A stretch of 64,000 nucleotides of DNA from Elusimicrobiales bacterium (GTDB lineage Bacteria; Elusimicrobiota; Elusimicrobia; Elusimicrobiales; UBA9959): assembly GCA_028688015.1 (NCBI GenBank), contig JAQTZB010000010.1, forward strand, positions 1 through 64,000, read 5' to 3'. The notes under the pieces were generated by a model. It worked only from the letters and a program-made list of their open reading frames with translations, was not told where the DNA came from and did not search any database. This document shows, in pieces, positions 16,632 to 26,378 of the stretch (positions are counted from its first letter, which is position 1; each line of letters starts with the position of its first letter). The translations under genes and the position numbers were made by a program.

Positions 16632-17813
16632 ATGCTGATCTGGCTGCTCTCGGACTACGACCACAGGAAACACCTGGCTTTCAAGGGCCTGCTGGGGCGC
16701 TTTTCCGCCGCCTACCCGGACGTGCACGCCGAGTTCGCCGTGAAGAGCCGCAAGAGCATGTGGGAGAGCTTGTTCGCCCACCTGCGCGATCCCAAGCGCA
16801 ACCCGCTGGCGGACGTCATAGAGATACCCCAGAACTGGACCGAGCTGTTCGCCCGGTTGGGCCTGCTGGCCGAGCTGTCCTCCGGGCTGGAGGCCCTGGC
16901 GCAGCGCCGCTATCCGGAATTCGTGCTGAAGGAGCTGTGCCGCACCGAGGACACCCGCGCCTACTCCGCCCCCTGGTGGCTGGAGGCCCCGGCGCTCTAT
17001 TACCGGCCGCAGGCGCTCAAGGGCGCCGTGCAGGACCCGGAAAAAGAGCTGGCCAGCTGGGACGGTTTCCGCGCCGCGCTGGACCGCATCCGCCCGCCTT
17101 CGCGCCGGGAGAATTACCGCGCCCTCTCGGTGCCCGGTTCCTCCGGCTCGGTATCCGTGTTCGACGTGCTGCCGCGCGTCTGGGGCCGCCGCGGCGGCCT
17201 GTTCTCCGACGATTTCAACCGCGCCACCTTCAACCGCGAGGAGACCCTGGGCGGCGTGGAGGACTGGCTGGAGCTGGCCGTGCACGGCAAGATAGAACTG
17301 TTCAGCGGCGACCGGCTGGAGAACGGCCAGCAGCCGGCCGACGACTGCGCCTTCCTGATCTCCGGGCGCAAGCTGCCCGGCGCGGCCAGGCAGGGCCTGA
17401 AACTGCTGCCTTATCCCGGCTATCCTTCCGGCGGCGGCCTGCTGCTGGTGCATAACCTGGGCGTCTCAGCCTCCACGCGCGACCACGGCTCGGCCGCGGC
17501 CTTCGTCGCCTGGGCGATGGAGCCGCGCAACTCCGCCGCTTTCGCCGAGAGCTTCGGGGCCTTTCCGTGCCTGAAGCCGGCCTTCGAGGAGCGGCTGCGC
17601 GAGGAGCGCGAGACCGGAGTTTACCGGCGCCTGTTCTCCGCGCCCGAGCTGATGCCGAACATCATGGTTTACCCCACGGCCGAGCTGCTGCTGGAGCGGG
17701 CGCTGTGGAACCTGTCGCTCAAGATCGCGCGCAACGACTACGAACGCGAGGACCTGACCAGGGAGATGATCATGGCCCAGGGTGAGGCGGACTACCTGCT
17801 GTCGCTGTACTAG
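16632..17813 (+). CDS. Solute-binding-protein-like protein lacking a signal peptide
   Basis: 393 residues with the layout of family-1 extracellular solute-binding proteins: an N-terminal lobe starting LIWLLSDYDHRKHLAFKGLLGRF, a DVIEIP segment, APWWLEAPALYYRPQAL (a typical hinge-region motif) and a C-terminal helical lobe. There is no signal peptide or lipobox; the first residues are already the first strand of the fold. It would therefore stay in the cytoplasm, unlike transporter-associated relatives, and no permease or ATPase gene is nearby. The next gene, 24 nt away, is a diguanylate cyclase, so a role as ligand sensor is possible. A small hairpin CCCGT / ACGGG precedes the start and no clear ribosome-binding site is seen. 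Confidence 0.65.
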   Translation: MLIWLLSDYDHRKHLAFKGLLGRFSAAYPDVHAEFAVKSRKSMWESLFAHLRDPKRNPLADVIEIPQNWTELFARLGLLAELSSGLEALAQRRYPEFVLKELCRTEDTRAYSAPWWLEAPALYYRPQALKGAVQDPEKELASWDGFRAALDRIRPPSRRENYRALSVPGSSGSVSVFDVLPRVWGRRGGLFSDDFNRATFNREETLGGVEDWLELAVHGKIELFSGDRLENGQQPADDCAFLISGRKLPGAARQGLKLLPYPGYPSGGGLLLVHNLGVSASTRDHGSAAAFVAWAMEPRNSAAFAESFGAFPCLKPAFEERLREERETGVYRRLFSAPELMPNIMVYPTAELLLERALWNLSLKIARNDYEREDLTREMIMAQGEADYLLSLY

Positions 17814-17837
17814 AGGAAGAAGCGTTAAGATTTCAGA

Positions 17838-19364
17838 ATGCTTAAAAAGAAAGGGCTAGAACCGGGGGCCGGCAAGGCCACCTACGACGGGCGGGACGCC
17901 TTCATGAAGGCGTGCCTGGAGGCCGCCGCGGCCCAGTTCGCCCTCGACGGCGCCTCGTTCTACGAGTTCGACGAGAAGAGCGGCCTGCTGCGGCTGCGCC
18001 TGCGCCACGCCTCCGGCGTGACCTTCGAGCACGAGGAGAACCTGCGCCCGGCGCCCGGCTCGGCGGCGGCGCGCTCGCTGGAATCGCTGGAGGCGGCGGT
18101 CTCCAAGGGGCCCGGCGGCAGCTTCCTGTATTCGCCTTTCCGCTTCGACTACTGCGACCCGTCGGGCGGCCGCGGCGTGATCCCCTGCTTCGGCCTGGTG
18201 CGCCTGGAGCGCTCGCCGCGCAAGCGCGGTTTCACCAAGGCGGAGGCCGGCAAGGCCGACGCCTACCTGCGCTCCTACCTGCGCGACTACTACAAGGCCG
18301 AGTTCTTCTCGCTGAACCGCAAGTACGAGAAGAACGTCTCCGCCATCACCGAGCTGACCGAGGTGTTCGCCACCGCCCTGCGCATGGGCGACAGCTTCAA
18401 ACACATTCTCTCCGGCATCCAGACCTATTTCGGCTTCGACCGCGTGCGGCTCTACCTCATCGACGAGAAGAACCGCAAGCTCAAGGGCGAGCTGTCCGCC
18501 GACATCCGCGGCCAGGTCAAGAGCATCTCCTACGAGGAGATCCCGCTGGAGGCTGGGGCGCACCGCTTCGCGGACATCGTGCTGGGGCGCTCCTCGGGCG
18601 CGTTCATGGAGCGCTACAAGGACTGCGTGCTCTACATGCCGCTGGCGGTGCAGGGCGTCACCATCGGCCTGCTCATCGTGGACAACCTGCTCAGCCAGCA
18701 GCGCATAGAGCCGCAGGAACTGGCCATGCTCAAATCCTTCGGCGGCCAGATAGCGCTGGCCGTGGACAATTCCCGCCTGTTCGACAAGGTCGAGGAGCTG
18801 TCGCTCTACGACGAGCTGACCAAGCTGCCGCTGCGCCGCTACTTCAACCAGCGCTTCCAGGAGGAGTTCTACCGCGCCGAGCGCTTCAAGCAGCCGCTGG
18901 CCATGATCTGGGCGGACATCGACTTCTTCAAGGAAGTCAACGACACCTATGGCCACCAGATCGGCGACAAGGTGCTCAAGGAAGCCGGGCGCGTCATCCT
19001 GTCGAATCTCCGCAAGATCGACTTCCCGTGCCGCTACGGCGGCGACGAGATCATCATCCTGCTGCCGCAGGCCACCGGCCTCGAGGCCCAGCGCCTGGCG
19101 CAGCGCCTCAGCTCCGAACTGGCCGAACTGCGCATCCCGGTGCCTTTTTCCACCGCCAAGGAACTGCGCGTCACCATGAGCATAGGCGTCTCCACTTTCC
19201 CGCAGGACGCCTCCACCATGGACGCGCTGCTTGAGAAGGCCGATGACGCGCTGTACTGGGTGAAATCCCACGGGCGCGGCAAGATAGCTCTTTATTCCGA
19301 GATAGCCGAAGAGAAGAAACAGGCCGAGCCGGCCGGGGGAAACATCAATGCTCCAGCGAAATAA
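17838..19364 (+). CDS. GAF-GGDEF diguanylate cyclase
   Basis: 508 residues with no membrane segment. N-terminal region of about 150 residues of unknown fold, a GAF domain (about 175-320) and a C-terminal GGDEF domain (about 325-490). The signature reads GGDEI at 401-405, keeping the catalytic GGDE; the last residue is a tolerated variant. The inhibitory site RxxD is present at R392-D395, exactly five residues before the signature. The enzyme would make cyclic di-GMP from two GTP in the cytoplasm, with product inhibition. The GAF domain or the neighbouring solute-binding-like protein may supply the signal. A candidate c-di-GMP riboswitch lies at 56193. The end overlaps the next gene by 17 nt. 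Confidence 0.9.
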   Translation: MLKKKGLEPGAGKATYDGRDAFMKACLEAAAAQFALDGASFYEFDEKSGLLRLRLRHASGVTFEHEENLRPAPGSAAARSLESLEAAVSKGPGGSFLYSPFRFDYCDPSGGRGVIPCFGLVRLERSPRKRGFTKAEAGKADAYLRSYLRDYYKAEFFSLNRKYEKNVSAITELTEVFATALRMGDSFKHILSGIQTYFGFDRVRLYLIDEKNRKLKGELSADIRGQVKSISYEEIPLEAGAHRFADIVLGRSSGAFMERYKDCVLYMPLAVQGVTIGLLIVDNLLSQQRIEPQELAMLKSFGGQIALAVDNSRLFDKVEELSLYDELTKLPLRRYFNQRFQEEFYRAERFKQPLAMIWADIDFFKEVNDTYGHQIGDKVLKEAGRVILSNLRKIDFPCRYGGDEIIILLPQATGLEAQRLAQRLSSELAELRIPVPFSTAKELRVTMSIGVSTFPQDASTMDALLEKADDALYWVKSHGRGKIALYSEIAEEKKQAEPAGGNINAPAK

Positions 19365-20718
19365 CCTGACCCTCATCGCCCTGCTGCTGGCGGCCCTGAC
19401 CGCCCCGGCGGCGGCTTTCTTCGAGGACCTGCCTGCGGGCGCCCGGCAGGCCGGTTTCGGCGGACAGCAGGCCGGGCTCGAGGACCCGCTCGCCTTCTGG
19501 GCCAACCCGGCCCTGCCGGGCGCGTCGCGCAAGTTCGAGACCGGCGCGCATTTCCTCGCTTCCGAGCGCACCCCGCAGGGGCCCGCCGAGCTGCGCGCCT
19601 ACGGGGCCTGGGCCCTGATCCCGCGCATGGCCTACGGCAAGATGGGGACGTTCTCGCTGGGCGGCCAGTACCGCGACGACGGGGACGGCGCCTTCTCGCA
19701 GAAGACCATCTCGTTCGGCTGGGGCACCTGGCAGCTGCTGCGGGGCGACTCCGGCGCGCTGGACTTCGGCGCTAACCTGAAGATCCTCAGCGCCGCGGCC
19801 GAGGGCGGCGATTCGGCCTCCGGCGCCGCGCTGGACCTGGGAGGCGTGTTCCGCCCCGACGGCCGCCACGCGGTGGGGTTTGCGCTGCTGAACCTCAACA
19901 ATCCCTCTTTCGACGCCGGCCTCCTCAAGGACAAGGCCCCGCTGACGGCGCGGCTTGGCGTCTCCGAGCGGCGCGAAGACTACACGCTTTCCCTGGACCT
20001 GGCCAAGCGCACTGCCTCCGCCGGGCGGAAGGGCAACTTCAGCCTGAACCCCGGAGTGGAGCACGCCTGGCGCACCGAGCGCGCCGGCCTGCTGTTCTCG
20101 CGCGCGGGCCTGTTCCTGGCCGAACGCGCCTCCGCGCTCTCCGCGGGCCTCGGCTGGAAGCACCTGGCCTCCGAGTTTTCCTACGGCGTCTCGCTGCCGC
20201 TCACCGGCGCAGTGGTGCCCGCCCATTCTTTCACGCTGGCGCTGCGCTTCGGCGACCGCGACATAGAGGCCGAATACGAGCGCCTGATCAAGCAGGAAAT
20301 AAAATACCGCAAGGACCTGGTGGAGGCGCTCGACGAATCCGCCCGCCGCGAGGCGCGCCTGCGCGAAGAGATGGCCTCGCTGAAGGCGGAAGTGGACGCG
20401 CTGAGCGCCCGCCTGAAAGACACCCAGGAGCAGAAGGCCGCCGTGAGCGGAGAGAAGGAACGCCTGGCCTCCGTGGTGCGGCGCCAGGCCGCGGCCGAGG
20501 CCGAGTTGAAGGCGCTGGCCGAGAAGCGCGCCGCGGACAAGCTTAACCAGGCGCGCTACGATTTCAGCCTGGACTGGCAGGGCTACCTGAAGCTCAAGAG
20601 CGGAGGGGCGCCGGCCGACGTGCTGAAGGCCTCGCTGCAGCGCATCGTGACGCAGTACCAGGACTCGGGCATAGATATCAGCCAGGCCACCGTGGAACTG
20701 CAGCGGCTGGTGCGCTGA
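19348..20718 (+). CDS. Outer-membrane barrel protein with C-terminal coiled coil
   Basis: 456 residues. Signal peptide (about 1-23, ending AAAFF), then a beta-rich region (about 25-300) starting AGARQAGFGGQQAGLEDPLAFWANPAL, which resembles the opening of PorV/PorQ and UPF0164 barrels (glycine-rich, then N-P-A). A charged coiled coil (about 305-400) and a short helical domain follow. The coiled coil may lie in the periplasm and reach peptidoglycan or a partner. The start overlaps the GGDEF gene by 17 nt, with GGGGGA about 7 nt upstream. It precedes the FlgD-repeat proteins, as does the second PorV-like gene at 29575 on the other side. Confidence 0.65.
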   Translation: MLQRNNLTLIALLLAALTAPAAAFFEDLPAGARQAGFGGQQAGLEDPLAFWANPALPGASRKFETGAHFLASERTPQGPAELRAYGAWALIPRMAYGKMGTFSLGGQYRDDGDGAFSQKTISFGWGTWQLLRGDSGALDFGANLKILSAAAEGGDSASGAALDLGGVFRPDGRHAVGFALLNLNNPSFDAGLLKDKAPLTARLGVSERREDYTLSLDLAKRTASAGRKGNFSLNPGVEHAWRTERAGLLFSRAGLFLAERASALSAGLGWKHLASEFSYGVSLPLTGAVVPAHSFTLALRFGDRDIEAEYERLIKQEIKYRKDLVEALDESARREARLREEMASLKAEVDALSARLKDTQEQKAAVSGEKERLASVVRRQAAAEAELKALAEKRAADKLNQARYDFSLDWQGYLKLKSGGAPADVLKASLQRIVTQYQDSGIDISQATVELQRLVR

Positions 20719-20743
20719 GGCCCCGGCGATGAAAATTTAAGTT

Positions 20744-23700
20744 ATGACCAAACACCGAAACCTTTTTTACACCGCCTGCCTGGCGCTGGCCGCCGCGTTC
20801 CTCGCGGCGCCCGCCGCCGCGCAGCAGCTTTATATCTCCAGCCTGAACACCTGGTTCCGCCCGGGCGGCAACGGCTACTGCAGCGACGTCACCGCCGCGG
20901 TCACCGTGAACGTGACCGGCGCCGTCAACCAGGTCTTCTCGCGGGCCGGCGTGGCCGGCACGGTCTCGGTGGACTGGGATAACGACGGGTGGGAAGATTG
21001 GAACTACGCTGAGAATATCACTCTCTCCGGTACCTATACCGGCACCCTCACGGGCACTCTTACCGGTTTCGACAGTTACGCCAGCGGCAATATCAACGCC
21101 AATCCCGGCGACCTCGTCACGGCGGCCATCACCGGCAATTCAGGCAACGCCGGCCCCGTCACCTGCACCACGCCCGCGATCGACACCGGCAATATCTACG
21201 TCTACGCCACAGGTGTTTTTGGCGGCACTTTCACGGCGCCGTACAGCCGCGCTCTGACCAGTCCGGCGCTGATCTGCGCCGGAGATTCCGGCGGAGTTAA
21301 TCCTACTTACACCTGGACGCCAGACGCCGCGCCCACTGTGGCGGGCACCATCTCCGGCACGGTCACCGGCGGCCCTTCCACCGGCAGCGACATCCCGGTC
21401 TCTTTTTACACCGCCAACGGCAACCCCTGGCGGGATTCCGCCTATATCCAGTTCGAGCGGCCCATTACCACTTATCCCGGGGCCTGCCTGGGCCTCTGCG
21501 CCACCGTGGTCTGCGTCAGCACGGCCGGAGCCTTCGGCATAGACGAACTGAGCTTCGAGGTCTTCAAGTTCGCCAGCGGCTCCAACCCGCTGGACCCGGC
21601 TTCCACGCCGCCCATCCGCACCATCAACATGTACAACGTCGGCAGCTGCCCGGAGGGCGCTTACCCCGACGCGACCGTGGTGGGCACCTACTGCGCCAAC
21701 TGGGACGGCGCGTATAACATGAACGGCATGTTCGGCAAGACCAACGGCCAGTTCGGCTTCCGGACCAAGGTGAAGACCAACCAGGTCAGCCAGACGGCGG
21801 GCAATATCTCCATCGAGCAGACCTCGGCCTACCCCGGCCAGAACCAGAGCCCCATCCAGGTGAACGTGACCAACATCCACTCGGTGCGGTCCAGCCCCAC
21901 GGTGGTGGGGCGCATCACCGGCGTGGGCGCCGCGCCCTATAACATGCTCTACCGCCTCAGCAAGGACGCGCTGGTGACCATGAAGGTCTATAGCGCCAAC
22001 GTGCAGGGCTCGCTGACGCTGGTGCGCACGCTGTTCCAGAACGTGCCGCGCGTGGGCGAAGGCGCGCCCGACGGCACGCTGACCAACGGTGACTTCTGGG
22101 ACGGCCGCGACAGCGACGGCAACTTCGTGCCGGCCGGCAACTATATCACCGAGATCGACGCTAAGTCCAACGACGCGCCCGCCTACGCCGCGGACGAGGC
22201 CTGGCCCGTGCAGGTGCAGATGTCGCTGGACCCGCTGCAGATCACCGACGTGGCCATCAAGCCGCTGGGCCCCTCGTCCACGGACATGGCCACCCTCAGC
22301 TACATGCTGACCGAGGCGGCCACGGTGTACGTGAACATCTACCCGCCTGGCACTGACATCTCTTATAATACGGTGCCGCCGCTCGCTTCCGCGGCCCCGC
22401 TGCGCAGCTTCAGGGAGGAACAGCCGTCGCGCCAGACGCAGACGGTGATGTGGGACGGGCGCGATAACGCCGGGCACCCGGTCTGCGACGGCGACTACAT
22501 GTACGCCCTCTGGGCCGAGCTGCCTTCGAGCTACCCCCTAAGCGGCGTGATCCGCTCCACGCGGACCATGATAGGCGCCGTCCCGGTGGCGCGCGGCGAC
22601 GTGGTGGCGCTGCTGAACCCTTCGTCCACGGTGATCGGCTCCACGCAGCAGGTGGCCGGCCTGGACCCGTTCTATTTCCGCTACACCCCGGCCAGGGATA
22701 CGGTCGTCAGCCTCAACATCAAGAGCATGGACGGCACCGTCATGGTGCGCCGGCTCGTAGAGAACAAGCTCCGGGAGGCGAATTTCTCCAACCGCGAGTT
22801 GTGGGACGGCAAGGACGACGCCGGGCTGTTCGTCTCCAGCGGGCCCTACCTGGCGGAACTGATCACCAACGACTCGTTCCAGTGCGCCCCGGTGAAGACC
22901 TCCACTGTCACGGCGGTCATCCCGGTCAACATGTTCCGCACGGTGGACCTGCGGACCACGCCGCTGATGGGCGGGACGTCGGACACGGCACGCATAGCGT
23001 TCGAGCTGTCGCAGCCGATGTACATGAAGCTGAATATTTACCCCACGAGCACGGTGATCAACCCGTCGGTGTGGCCGCCTACGGTGGCGGCGACGCCGAA
23101 GTACAGCGTGGAAGGCATGCGGCCGGGGCGGTTCCGGGTGACTGAATACTGGGACGGTCGCGACACCAACGGGCGGCTGGTGGAGGACGGGCGGTACCCG
23201 TTCACGCTGGTGGCCTACACCACGGGCACGGCGCAGGTGCTGTACGCCACGGATAAGACCTACGGCTACGTGGACGTGTCGCGCGGGAAGATCATCTTCA
23301 CCATGTTCGACGTGGTCCCGACGATCCCCACGATGTACAACTCTTCGGACACGGTGAAGCTGCCGCCTTACGAGATCGACTACGCGGTGACGCGGCAGTC
23401 GCGGGTGTCGGTGAAGATCCTGGACGCCAACGGGGGCGCGCAGCACGGGCAGACCATCGCGACGGTGATAGACGAGGACCGTGGCGTGCGGGACGGGGAC
23501 ATTCTTTATAAAGAGTTCTGGGACGGCAAGGACGACAACGCCAATTTCGTGGCGGCGGGGTCGTACGACGTGCGGATTACGGCGAAGGACATCGATATCG
23601 ACCCGCAGCTGAACTCGATGGCGACGGTGCAGATGACGATAGACGTGGACCCGCTGCGGATCTACGACGTGTCGATCATACCGCTGACGCTGGAGAACCC

Positions 23701-24400
23701 TGCGGTGGTATCGTACCAGGTGTCGGAGCCGATGAAAGTGGCAACTAAGATCTACAAGCCCGGGACGAACGTGACGGCCAGCCCGTGGATAGACCCGCCC
23801 GGCAAGCTGGTCAAGCGCATAGTGGGCGTGCGGCCGGCGCGGACGTCGATCTCGGAATACTGGGACGGCACGGACCTGACGCTGTCCAAGGTGCCGGACG
23901 GCAACTATGTCTTTTCCATCTACGGCTCTACGGTCACGGAAAACATCAGCACGCTGAACGGGGATGTGACGAACGCGGCCTATATCTCGCCGGACGTTAT
24001 CACGGCCAACGTGCCGGTGACGCGCGGCGGCACGGCGGACCTGTGCGCGGACTTCGCGCACGAGAGCTTCTTCGCGCCGAACCCGTACACCGGGACGAGC
24101 GGGTGGTTCAAGATCCCGTTGATCATGAACGGCTGGGTGAGCCTGAAGATGTACAACATCGCGGGCGACCTGGTGTACAAGCGGCAGTACGGCGACGTGA
24201 ACAACCCGCGGGCCGGCGGCGACAACATAGACGGCAACGGGCGGTGTTCGGTTACGCAGACGCACGAGGCGTGCTGGCCGCGGGTGAACAGCTACGGGCG
24301 GACGGTGGCGCCGGGCGTGTATTTCGCGGTGATCAGGTATGAGGCTACGGACGGCACGAAGGACGTCTGCCAGACGATCAAGAAGATCCTGATCCCGTAG
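20744..24400 (+). CDS. Giant secreted FlgD-type repeat protein, paralogue 1
   Basis: 1218 residues with a signal peptide (about 1-27, ending AAAQQ). A unique segment of about 180 residues (about 40-220) rich in threonine, glycine and serine is followed by a part shared with the gene at 26379. Six repeats contain the FlgD-Ig hallmark WDGxD...G.Y/F. The C-terminus (PNPYTGTSGWFKI ... LKMYNIAGDLVYK ... APGVYFAVIRYEA ... IKKILIP) has the form of the C-terminal sorting domains of type IX secretion cargo, which share the FlgD-Ig fold. It is probably a surface or extracellular protein. The last third has a different codon style (many codons ending in G) and is almost identical in DNA to the second paralogue. 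Confidence 0.8.
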   Translation: MTKHRNLFYTACLALAAAFLAAPAAAQQLYISSLNTWFRPGGNGYCSDVTAAVTVNVTGAVNQVFSRAGVAGTVSVDWDNDGWEDWNYAENITLSGTYTGTLTGTLTGFDSYASGNINANPGDLVTAAITGNSGNAGPVTCTTPAIDTGNIYVYATGVFGGTFTAPYSRALTSPALICAGDSGGVNPTYTWTPDAAPTVAGTISGTVTGGPSTGSDIPVSFYTANGNPWRDSAYIQFERPITTYPGACLGLCATVVCVSTAGAFGIDELSFEVFKFASGSNPLDPASTPPIRTINMYNVGSCPEGAYPDATVVGTYCANWDGAYNMNGMFGKTNGQFGFRTKVKTNQVSQTAGNISIEQTSAYPGQNQSPIQVNVTNIHSVRSSPTVVGRITGVGAAPYNMLYRLSKDALVTMKVYSANVQGSLTLVRTLFQNVPRVGEGAPDGTLTNGDFWDGRDSDGNFVPAGNYITEIDAKSNDAPAYAADEAWPVQVQMSLDPLQITDVAIKPLGPSSTDMATLSYMLTEAATVYVNIYPPGTDISYNTVPPLASAAPLRSFREEQPSRQTQTVMWDGRDNAGHPVCDGDYMYALWAELPSSYPLSGVIRSTRTMIGAVPVARGDVVALLNPSSTVIGSTQQVAGLDPFYFRYTPARDTVVSLNIKSMDGTVMVRRLVENKLREANFSNRELWDGKDDAGLFVSSGPYLAELITNDSFQCAPVKTSTVTAVIPVNMFRTVDLRTTPLMGGTSDTARIAFELSQPMYMKLNIYPTSTVINPSVWPPTVAATPKYSVEGMRPGRFRVTEYWDGRDTNGRLVEDGRYPFTLVAYTTGTAQVLYATDKTYGYVDVSRGKIIFTMFDVVPTIPTMYNSSDTVKLPPYEIDYAVTRQSRVSVKILDANGGAQHGQTIATVIDEDRGVRDGDILYKEFWDGKDDNANFVAAGSYDVRITAKDIDIDPQLNSMATVQMTIDVDPLRIYDVSIIPLTLENPAVVSYQVSEPMKVATKIYKPGTNVTASPWIDPPGKLVKRIVGVRPARTSISEYWDGTDLTLSKVPDGNYVFSIYGSTVTENISTLNGDVTNAAYISPDVITANVPVTRGGTADLCADFAHESFFAPNPYTGTSGWFKIPLIMNGWVSLKMYNIAGDLVYKRQYGDVNNPRAGGDNIDGNGRCSVTQTHEACWPRVNSYGRTVAPGVYFAVIRYEATDGTKDVCQTIKKILIP
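23294..24334 (+). repeat. 1041-bp direct repeat, copy 1
   Basis: I found no mismatch between 23294-24334 and 28431-29471 (offset 5137) on reading both. Flanking sequence back to about 21415 is still very similar but has scattered changes. Confidence 0.85.
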
Positions 24401-24409
24401 ACCCCGGGC

Positions 24410-24463
24410 GTAACCTTTTGTTAACAATTAGTTCACTCCCGGTTAATACCCCCCTGCTAAACT
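24410..24463 (+). promoter_or_regulatory. PHO-box-like direct-repeat promoter
   Basis: Four TTAACA-like units with an 11-bp period start at 24410 (GTAACC), 24421 (TTAACA), 24432 (TTCACT) and 24443 (TTAATA). Nine nucleotides after the last comes the -10 hexamer TAAACT (24458-24463). No -35 element is present, as expected for activation by a PhoB/OmpR-type regulator. Confidence 0.7.
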
Positions 24464-24529
24464 AACAGTGTGGGAAAAGGCTGTACCGCGGCGAGACCGC
24501 GGCGCAGCCGGCGGTTTTACGGCCCTTTT

Positions 24530-26269
24530 ATGGAAAGTAAAGACATAGACAGGCACCTAAACGACCTCTGGAAGAAGGTTTCGGGCAGCGAGTACGTCCC
24601 CGAGGCGCAGCCGCTGCCGCCCGATATCCGCCAGGGCAGCATGGATACCCTGCGGCTGCTGCGCGACAATTTCTCCAAGGCGGAGGGGGAGTGGCGGGCC
24701 CTGCTGGCCGGCAAGGACGCCCAGCTGCGCGACCTCACGGCGCAGCTGGAGGAGACCAAGGCCCACCTCAGCGAGATCAAGCAGCATTACCAGGAAGCCC
24801 GCGAGAAGTCCCTGAACGAGGAACTCTCGGTGGCGCTCAATTTGGAAGAGTCCAGGAAATTGCTGGATACGCAGAAGAAAAACCACGCGCGCGAGATAGC
24901 TCTGCTCCGGGAGCTGCTGGAGCGTACCAAGGTGGAGATGGTCAGCCTGCAGGGCCGCGTGGAAGCCGTCCGCTCCGAGCGCGACGCCGCGCGCGAAAAA
25001 TTCAGCGCCCTGGCCGCCGAGAAGCGCGACCTCGACGACGCCAAGGCCGGGCTGGACGCCCGGCTGGCCGATTCCAAAGAGGCCGTGGAGAAGACCCTGG
25101 CCGAGCTGCTCAGCGAGCGCAAGAACCGCCGCGACGATGCGGCGAAGATGAAGGACCTGGAAGGCCAGGTGAAAGACCTGACCGGCCGCCTCGACGCGGC
25201 CAAGGCCAACTGGGACGCCGAGCGCACCCAGTGGCGCGAGCTGTGGGACCGCGAGCGCTCCGTCTGGGAGACGCACCGCCAGGAGTTCGCTGTGTGGGAG
25301 GAGCGCCTGCGCTCCGAGCGCGAGGCCTGGACCCTGAAGATGCGCGAGGCTGAGTCCAAGGGCGTGGAGAACGCCGCCGGCCTGGCCAATGTGCTGAAAG
25401 AATCCAGCCAGTGGTCCGAGAAGGTCACGCAGGTGCTGAAGCTCTACGCCCTGAAAGGCGTGGAGCTGCCCAGCGTGTTCGTGTCCGCCGCCCCCGACCA
25501 GAAATTCATGGGCGCCCGCAAGAGCGTTACCCGCGCGCTGGCTATCGGCCTGGCCGGCCTCCTGCTGCTCTCCGTAGCCGGCTGGCAGGCCTGGGCCTGG
25601 CGCGCCAAAGTGCATTATAAGCTGCTGGCCACGGTCCCGCTGGACCTGCCCAACCCCGCCGGCCTGGCCGTCACCAAGGACGGCATCTGGCTGGCCGACT
25701 GGAACCGCGGACTTTCCCTTAAAGACCTGAAAGACTACTCTACCCTGCGCGCGCTGCCGCAGCCCGCGGGGCTGCCGCTGCGCCCCGGCGCCCTGGCGCC
25801 CTCCGACGCCGGGCTGTGGACGCTGGACCTGGCCCAGCTGCGCTACGCGCGGCAGGGGTACAAGGACGGTGCGCTGACCGATTCAGTAAAGACTCCCGGC
25901 CCGGCCCCGCAGGGCGCCGCCTGGGACGGCTACGGCCTGTGGGCTTTCGACGCCTCCTCGGGCCTGCTCTACAAGTACGGCCTGGACCCGGCCGCCGGCG
26001 CCGCCGCCACCTATACCCTGGACGGGGTGAAGAGCCTGGCCTGCATGCAGTGGGTGGACGGCCAGCTCTGGACCCTGGACGGCAAAAACACCCTGCGCCG
26101 CTACGCGCTGACGGAGGGCGGTTTCGAGCTGCTCTCCAGCCAGCCTTTCGGCAAGCGGGCCGCCCTGGCTTTCTGGGCCGAAGCCGGCACGCTGTGGACC
26201 ATAGAGAAGGCCGGCGCGCTGGGTGGCGGCTACGAGCTGAAGAGATATTCCCTCAAGACATATAAATAA
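24530..26269 (+). CDS. Coiled-coil, single-pass membrane protein with propeller-like C-terminal domain
   Basis: 579 residues from this ATG. A long cytoplasmic coiled coil (about 40-300), one membrane helix (about 340-358, GLAGLLLLSVAGWQAWAW) and a periplasmic domain of about 220 residues with repeated units such as DGIWLADWN, AGLWTLDLA, YGLWAFDAS and GQLWTLDGK, like blades of an NHL or WD-type beta-propeller. Function unknown; the layout suggests a transmembrane link between a cytoplasmic fibre and an outside partner. There is no clear ribosome-binding site at 24530; a GTG at 24470 in frame, close to the predicted transcript start, is an alternative. The promoter carries the 11-bp repeats shared with pilus and sensor genes. 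It sits between the two FlgD-repeat paralogues. Confidence 0.7.
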   Translation: MESKDIDRHLNDLWKKVSGSEYVPEAQPLPPDIRQGSMDTLRLLRDNFSKAEGEWRALLAGKDAQLRDLTAQLEETKAHLSEIKQHYQEAREKSLNEELSVALNLEESRKLLDTQKKNHAREIALLRELLERTKVEMVSLQGRVEAVRSERDAAREKFSALAAEKRDLDDAKAGLDARLADSKEAVEKTLAELLSERKNRRDDAAKMKDLEGQVKDLTGRLDAAKANWDAERTQWRELWDRERSVWETHRQEFAVWEERLRSEREAWTLKMREAESKGVENAAGLANVLKESSQWSEKVTQVLKLYALKGVELPSVFVSAAPDQKFMGARKSVTRALAIGLAGLLLLSVAGWQAWAWRAKVHYKLLATVPLDLPNPAGLAVTKDGIWLADWNRGLSLKDLKDYSTLRALPQPAGLPLRPGALAPSDAGLWTLDLAQLRYARQGYKDGALTDSVKTPGPAPQGAAWDGYGLWAFDASSGLLYKYGLDPAAGAAATYTLDGVKSLACMQWVDGQLWTLDGKNTLRRYALTEGGFELLSSQPFGKRAALAFWAEAGTLWTIEKAGALGGGYELKRYSLKTYK

Positions 26270-26332
26270 CGATTCTTATTGATTTCATTATGATTAAAAT
26301 GGCAAAATTGGACAGTAAATTCAGGCAGGAGC

Positions 26333-26365
26333 GGGCTGGTCCCGCCTGCCCCGTTTTGCCTTTTT
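26333..26365 (+). terminator. Terminator-like hairpin just before paralogue 2
   Basis: GGCAG...GCGGG / CCCGC...CTGCC with a two-nucleotide bulge, then a T-rich tract to 26365. It may end transcription from 24530 or act in the leader of the gene that starts at 26379. Confidence 0.65.
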
Positions 26366-26378
26366 ATTGAGGAAGATT

